Of a DNA stretch of 8,670 nt, positions 5,801 to 8,670 are shown piece by piece. The position numbers were made by a program, and so were the translations under genes. The notes beneath the pieces were generated by a model that saw nothing but the letters and a program-made list of their open reading frames with translations, ran no database searches and was not told the origin of the DNA. How positions within the stretch are numbered: the first letter of the stretch is position 1; every line of letters starts with the position of its first letter. This stretch comes from JANNRW01 sp031401815 (GTDB lineage: Bacteria; Desulfobacterota; Desulfuromonadia; Geobacterales; DSM-12255): assembly GCA_031401815.1 (NCBI GenBank), contig JANNRW010000401.1, forward strand, positions 1-8,670. The letters are read 5' to 3'.

Positions 5801-6451
5801 ATGAATCAAGAAAGAGCCAGAAAGCGGATGGTGGAAACACAGCTGATTGCTCGTGGAATCACGTCGCGCAGGGTAATTGATGCAATGCTCACTGTTCCTC
5901 GTCATCTTTTCGTGCAGGAGGCCATGGCTGCCCAGGCCTACAGTGACTCACCCCTCCCGATCGGAGAGAAGCAGACGATCTCTCAACCTTACATGGTTGC
6001 CCTGATGTCTGAGCTGCTTGAGCTTGACGGCTCGGAAACCGTTCTGGAGATCGGGACAGGTTCCGGCTATCAGGCCGCTGTTCTTGCGCAGCTGGCCAAA
6101 AGAGTTTACACGATAGAACGTATACCTTCTCTTGCATCTTCTGCACGCAAGATATTCGACCTGCTCGGGCTTACCAATATCTCCATGAAGATAGATGATG
6201 GTACAGTTGGTTGGGAAAAGGAGGCTCCATTTGATGCGATCATGGTTACTGCCGGCTCGCCGGATATACCAGCTCCTTTAAAGGGTCAGCTTGCTCCACT
6301 TGGGCGACTAGTTATACCGGTCGGAAACCGGATTGAACAGATTCTCTACCTGATCCGCAAACAGGAGGATGGCTCTTTTGTTACCGAAACATCTGTAGGC
6401 TGCCGTTTTGTCAAACTTATCGGAAAGGAAGGCTGGAGCGCTTTTGGTTAA
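5801..6451 (+). CDS. pcm: Protein-L-isoaspartate O-methyltransferase
   Basis: A 216-residue SAM-dependent methyltransferase that methylates abnormal L-isoaspartyl residues in aged proteins and so starts their repair. Seen: IGEKQTISQPYMVALM (54-69), the family's substrate-site segment with its conserved Ser (S61); SAM-binding motif I VLEIGTGSGYQAA (81-93); the acidic residue ending strand 2 in VYTIER (102-107); DDGTVGW (132-138); FDAIMVTAG (144-152); and the GRLVIPVG strand (168-175). Length is normal. ATG 5801 is preceded by AAGGTGA at 5791. The gene follows surE and precedes rpoS by 42 bp, consistent with a role in long-term survival. Confidence 0.97.
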   Translation: MNQERARKRMVETQLIARGITSRRVIDAMLTVPRHLFVQEAMAAQAYSDSPLPIGEKQTISQPYMVALMSELLELDGSETVLEIGTGSGYQAAVLAQLAKRVYTIERIPSLASSARKIFDLLGLTNISMKIDDGTVGWEKEAPFDAIMVTAGSPDIPAPLKGQLAPLGRLVIPVGNRIEQILYLIRKQEDGSFVTETSVGCRFVKLIGKEGWSAFG

Positions 6452-6453
6452 TC

Positions 6454-6483
6454 TTAACGCAGATCAAATTCAACAGGTATAAT
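6454..6483 (+). promoter_or_regulatory. Possible promoter immediately before rpoS
   Basis: A perfect -10 hexamer TATAAT (6478-6483) is preceded by a TTAACG (6454-6459) at 18 bp. The predicted start of transcription (about 6490) would lie only a few bases before the rpoS ATG, bypassing the GGAG ribosome-binding site. The -10 match may be chance. Confidence 0.3.
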
Positions 6484-6493
6484 CCGGAGTGTT

Positions 6494-7465
6494 ATGATGA
6501 TTGATGATGAATTGCAAAGTGGTATCTGTATGCCGGCAAGGCATGATGATTCTTTTGAAGATGATCTTGTCGAGCCGGATGAAGTTGCTCTGGCTGAAGT
6601 TGAGGAGCTTGATGAAGAAGCAGATGATATCAAGAGTGTAGTTGTTGAAGAGCATTTTGATGATGCCATAAAGATATATCTGCGTGATATACAGAAGACA
6701 AAACTTCTTACTGCAGACGATGAAAGAGAGCTTGCCGGACGAATCTCCGCAGGTGACAAAGCTGCGCGCGACAGGATGATTGAGTCCAATCTCAGGCTTG
6801 TAGTGAAAATTGCGAAAAGATATATAAATCGTGGTCTCCCATTTCTCGATCTGATTGAAGAGGGGAATCTCGGGCTGATCAAGGCGGTTGAGCGGTTCAA
6901 GATTTCAAAGGAGTGTCGCTTCTCAACCTATGCCACCTGGTGGATCAGGCAGTCGATTGAGCGCGCGCTTGTTAATCAGTCCCGTACGATCCGTCTACCG
7001 GTACATATTTCTGATGACATCAACAAAATGCTCCGAGTTACCCGCGAATTGACCCAGAAACAGAATAATGAACCTTCGGTCAAAGATATTTCAGCTGCAA
7101 TGGATTCAAATCAGGCTCATGTGAGACGTCTGATGGTTTTGATGAACAAGACATTTTCCATCGAAAAACCGATGGGTGAGAGCAGTGACTACTACCTGAT
7201 TGATACAATCGAAGATACCTCAACTGTTTCTCCGGCAGACCTGCTTGACAACCTGAACAGGTATGAGCATGCATCTGCATGGTTTGCCTCACTTGCTGAT
7301 AACGAGAAACAGATCCTGACTCTTCGCTTTGGTCTTGACGATACAGAACCGCAGACGCTTGATACAATCGGGAAAATGTTTGGTGTGACCAGAGAGAGAA
7401 TCAGGCAGATTGAGGCAAAGGCGCTGGCAAAATTGAGAAGAATTTCCGAAGAGCAGGGGGCTTAA
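6494..7465 (+). CDS. rpoS: RNA polymerase sigma factor RpoS (sigma-38)
   Basis: A 323-residue sigma-70-family factor of group 2, the general stress/stationary-phase type. The N-terminal ~50 residues are strongly acidic, followed by region 1.2 (FDDAIKIYLRDIQKTKLLT, 55-73), region 2 (ESNLRLVVKIAKRYINRG, LIEEGNLGLIKAVERF and FSTYATWWIRQSIERAL, about 97-160), the RpoS-like NQSRTIRLPVHI (161-172), region 3 (about 173-245), and region 4 with the helix-turn-helix TLDTIGKMFGVTRERIRQIEAKALAKLRR (288-316). The large region 1.1 and the insert typical of RpoD are absent. In Geobacter RpoS affects survival and Fe(III) reduction. Start: ATG at 6494 or the adjacent ATG at 6497. GGAG (6486-6489) is 4 nt from the first and 7 nt from the second, so 6497 is slightly better placed. 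Confidence 0.95.
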   Translation: MMIDDELQSGICMPARHDDSFEDDLVEPDEVALAEVEELDEEADDIKSVVVEEHFDDAIKIYLRDIQKTKLLTADDERELAGRISAGDKAARDRMIESNLRLVVKIAKRYINRGLPFLDLIEEGNLGLIKAVERFKISKECRFSTYATWWIRQSIERALVNQSRTIRLPVHISDDINKMLRVTRELTQKQNNEPSVKDISAAMDSNQAHVRRLMVLMNKTFSIEKPMGESSDYYLIDTIEDTSTVSPADLLDNLNRYEHASAWFASLADNEKQILTLRFGLDDTEPQTLDTIGKMFGVTRERIRQIEAKALAKLRRISEEQGA

Positions 7466-7493
7466 GTTAAACCAACATAAGGAGAGCACAAAC

Positions 7494-8009
7494 ATGCAGG
7501 AGCTAAAGGACATTATCAGGGATGTTTCTGATTTTCCCAAAAAAGGGATTGTATTCAAGGACATTACAACCTTGCTCGGTGATGCAAGGTCATATCAGCA
7601 GATGATAGATCTAATGGCACATCGTTATGTAGGGAAGAAAATAGACAAGGTAGTAGGTGTCGAGGCGCGTGGATTCATTATCGGCGCGGCTCTTGCCTAT
7701 AAGCTCGGAGCTGGAGTCGTTCTGGTGAGAAAGCCTGGAAAGCTTCCGTTTTCAACCTTCAAGAAAACTTATGATCTAGAGTACGGAACTGATACTCTGG
7801 AAATTCACACAGACGCAATAAAGCCGGGGGAGAATATTCTGATCGCCGATGACGTGCTTGCAACCGGTGGAACAATGGGCGCGGTAGTTGATATGGTTCA
7901 GGAGCTTGGCGGCAATATCTTCGAGTGTTGCTTCATGGCTGAGCTGGAGTTTCTGGATGGCAGGAAAAAGCTCCCGGAAGGGAAGGTCTTTTCTTTGCTG
8001 AAGTTTTGA
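7494..8009 (+). CDS. apt: Adenine phosphoribosyltransferase
   Basis: A 171-residue type I phosphoribosyltransferase converting adenine and PRPP to AMP. Seen: the family N-terminus DFPKKGIVFKDITTLL (13-28), VVGVEARGFIIGAALA (53-68), the flexible-hood segment RKPGKLPF (79-86), and the PRPP-binding loop ILIADDVLATGGT (115-127) with its two aspartates. Length is typical. ATG 7494 has AAGGAGAG (7479-7486) 7 nt upstream. The 28-bp gap after rpoS contains no visible terminator, so read-through from rpoS is likely. It completes the purine salvage theme of the block with PpnP and SurE. Confidence 0.97.
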   Translation: MQELKDIIRDVSDFPKKGIVFKDITTLLGDARSYQQMIDLMAHRYVGKKIDKVVGVEARGFIIGAALAYKLGAGVVLVRKPGKLPFSTFKKTYDLEYGTDTLEIHTDAIKPGENILIADDVLATGGTMGAVVDMVQELGGNIFECCFMAELEFLDGRKKLPEGKVFSLLKF

Positions 8010-8013
8010 AACC

Positions 8014-8042
8014 TTGCAATAACAGCTTCACTGTTGTATAAA
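8014..8042 (+). promoter_or_regulatory. Promoter of tRNA-Arg
   Basis: TTGCAA (8014-8019) and TATAAA (8037-8042) with an optimal 17-bp spacer place transcription start a few bases before the mature tRNA 5' end at 8053. A small inverted repeat (AACAG-cttca-CTGTT, 8021-8035) lies in the spacer; it could be a weak hairpin at the end of apt or chance. Confidence 0.65.
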
Positions 8043-8052
8043 CACAGACCTT

Positions 8053-8129
8053 GTCCCCGTAGCTCAGCAGGATAGAGCACTTCCCTCCTAAGGAAGGGGC
8101 CGGACGTTCGAATCGTCTCGGGGACGCCA
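8053..8129 (+). tRNA. tRNA-Arg (anticodon CCT)
   Basis: A 77-nt cloverleaf reads cleanly. Acceptor stem 8053-8059 pairs with 8119-8125 (7 bp); D stem is GCTC/GAGC (8062-8065, 8075-8078); anticodon stem CTTCC/GGAAG (8080-8084, 8092-8096) encloses the loop CT-CCT-AA with anticodon at 8087-8089; T arm is GGACG-TTCGAAT-CGTCT (8102-8118). The discriminator is G8126 and the 3' CCA is encoded (8127-8129). Anticodon CCU reads AGG codons, so this is the arginine isoacceptor for a rare codon. Confidence 0.97.
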
Positions 8130-8136
8130 ATAAAAC

Positions 8137-8173
8137 AAGCACTTACAAGGATTCTTGTAGGTGCTTTTTGTTT
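8137..8173 (+). terminator. Rho-independent terminator after tRNA-Arg
   Basis: A 13-bp stem with a GATT loop (8137-8149 with 8154-8166; one G-U pair) is followed at once by TTTTGTTT. It begins 7 nt after the tRNA CCA end and should end the tRNA transcript. Confidence 0.92.
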
Positions 8174-8202
8174 GTTAAGTTGAACTTTTACCCGGATTTT
8201 AA

Positions 8203-8267
8203 TGTCTCAAATGTTGATTTTTGTGACGATTAGGTTATTATGCCGTCACGAACTGCGTTATGAGACA
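8203..8267. promoter_or_regulatory. Nested inverted repeats around the promoter of the Fic-like gene
   Basis: An outer dyad TGTCTCA (8203-8209) / TGAGACA (8261-8267) and an inner dyad GTGACG (8223-8228) / CGTCAC (8244-8249) share almost the same centre (8235 and 8236). That centre coincides with the start of a -10-like TATTAT (8236-8241), which has TTGATT (8214-8219) 16 bp upstream as -35. The arrangement looks like an operator for a dimeric or paired regulator acting on this promoter. All arms are exact matches; function is inferred. Confidence 0.55.
8214..8241 (+). promoter_or_regulatory. Candidate promoter of the Fic-like gene
   Basis: TTGATT (8214-8219) and TATTAT (8236-8241) are separated by 16 bp. 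The predicted transcript would have a leader of about 35 nt before the GTG at 8282 and includes the downstream arms of both inverted repeats. Confidence 0.5.
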
Positions 8268-8281
8268 AAAAAGGGTGTCCT

Positions 8282-8670
8282 GTGCCGAAGCATATTGAGG
8301 AGCAAGACTTTAAAGCAATTGAGCAGCAGATAGCCGTCTGTCACAAAGGAATCGGCATCTCGGAGCTGGAAACAGCTCTTGCGGCATCAGGTATCGCCAT
8401 GAACCGGCGTGCCCTGCTGCGCCGGATAACCATTCTCATCGAAAGCAAACGTATCCGCGCCACCGGTGCCTTCAAAGGGCGTGTGTACTGGCCGCTGACA
8501 ACAGAAGTATCTGGAGATCAGGAACTCGAAGAATCACTGATACCCCTTTCCGGCGCCGGTCGTGAGATCCGCAGGCATATCCATGGCCGACACCTGATGA
8601 GCAAGAATCGTCCCGAGCATCATCCGCTGGGCGTCGGCTTCGGCCTGCGCAGATGGGCTCCAACCTTGAC
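8282..8670 (+). CDS. Winged-helix protein resembling the N-terminus of Fic-family proteins (partial)
   Basis: The frame starts with GTG 8282 (AAGGG about 6 nt upstream) and is open to the window edge, giving 129 residues. Residues about 23-70 look like a winged helix: ISELETALAASGIAMNRRALLRR (26-48), ILIESKRIRATG (51-62) and a closing GRVYWPL (66-72). Then comes LIPLSGAGREIRRHIHGRHLM (86-106). This order, an HTH of the 'RRTLxRRLxxLxxxGRL' type, then 'PLSxxGxEIxxxxRxPL', is one I associate with Fic proteins carrying an N-terminal winged helix, which transfer AMP or other nucleotide groups to protein targets. The catalytic HxFx(D/E)GNGR motif would lie beyond the window, so activity cannot be assessed. 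After residue 110 the usual PVGYxxxFLxxYxPN is poorly matched, so the gene may be divergent or damaged. Its promoter carries nested inverted repeats, consistent with autoregulation. A plain transcriptional regulator is the alternative. Confidence 0.5.
   Translation, partial: MPKHIEEQDFKAIEQQIAVCHKGIGISELETALAASGIAMNRRALLRRITILIESKRIRATGAFKGRVYWPLTTEVSGDQELEESLIPLSGAGREIRRHIHGRHLMSKNRPEHHPLGVGFGLRRWAPTL

Noticed and set aside
6454..6900. Minus-strand open frame opposite the start of rpoS
   Set aside because: Ser-rich translation reflecting the acidic rpoS N-terminus on the other strand; no family resemblance.
8053..8670. Integrated element using the tRNA-Arg 3' end as an attachment site
   Set aside because: tRNA genes are common integration sites and a Fic-like gene follows, but I see no repeat of the tRNA 3' end in the remaining sequence and no integrase; the other boundary would be outside the window.
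8600..8670. Frameshift in the Fic-like gene restoring the usual PVGY...YxPN motif
   Set aside because: Neither alternative frame of this stretch gives a better match; one ends in a stop at the edge. Divergence is noted instead.
1..8670. CRISPR array, transposase or insertion sequence
   Set aside because: No regularly spaced long repeats, no transposase motifs and no terminal inverted repeats flanking a gene were seen on either strand.

Overview
The window looks like chromosome from a member of the Geobacter/Desulfuromonas group (Desulfuromonadota). The best taxonomic clue is a small secreted three-haem cytochrome c7 of the PpcA type. The order surE-pcm-rpoS-apt and a moderate base composition fit that group. 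This is inference from gene content, not from a database search.

Layout. (1) Positions 1-886 (+): the C-terminal end of a type I restriction enzyme R subunit (HsdR), then a small MazG-like nucleotide pyrophosphohydrolase. This looks like the edge of an accessory or defence region and is closed by a 7-nt-periodic TCAG repeat and a very strong bidirectional terminator. (2) 1003-1287 (-): the triheme cytochrome, transcribed towards that terminator. A 177-bp divergent intergenic region separates it from (3) 1465-3667 (+): a divergent MiaA-family tRNA prenyltransferase whose 3' end overlaps a soluble family 2 glycosyltransferase of unknown acceptor. (4) 3743-7465 (+): ppnP (nucleoside phosphorylase), gluQ (glutamyl-queuosine tRNA-Asp synthetase), surE (nucleotidase), pcm (isoaspartyl repair methyltransferase) and rpoS (stationary-phase sigma factor), tightly packed with overlaps or short gaps. 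(5) 7494-8009: apt (adenine salvage). (6) 8053-8129: tRNA-Arg(CCT) with its own promoter and a terminator. (7) 8203-8670: a promoter region with two nearly concentric inverted repeats, followed by the 5' part of a winged-helix protein that resembles the N-terminus of Fic-family proteins and runs off the window.

How the parts fit together. The core block (1465-8009) groups nucleotide salvage and clean-up (ppnP, surE, apt), tRNA modification (MiaA-like, GluQ) and protein repair/stationary-phase control (pcm, rpoS). The surE-pcm-rpoS neighbourhood parallels the enterobacterial surE-pcm-nlpD-rpoS cluster but lacks nlpD. The core block is bracketed by accessory genes: HsdR/MazG on the left and the Fic-like gene beyond the tRNA on the right.

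The two places most likely to hold something undescribed are the overlapping MiaA-like/glycosyltransferase pair beside gluQ, and the nested operator-like dyads in front of the Fic-like gene.
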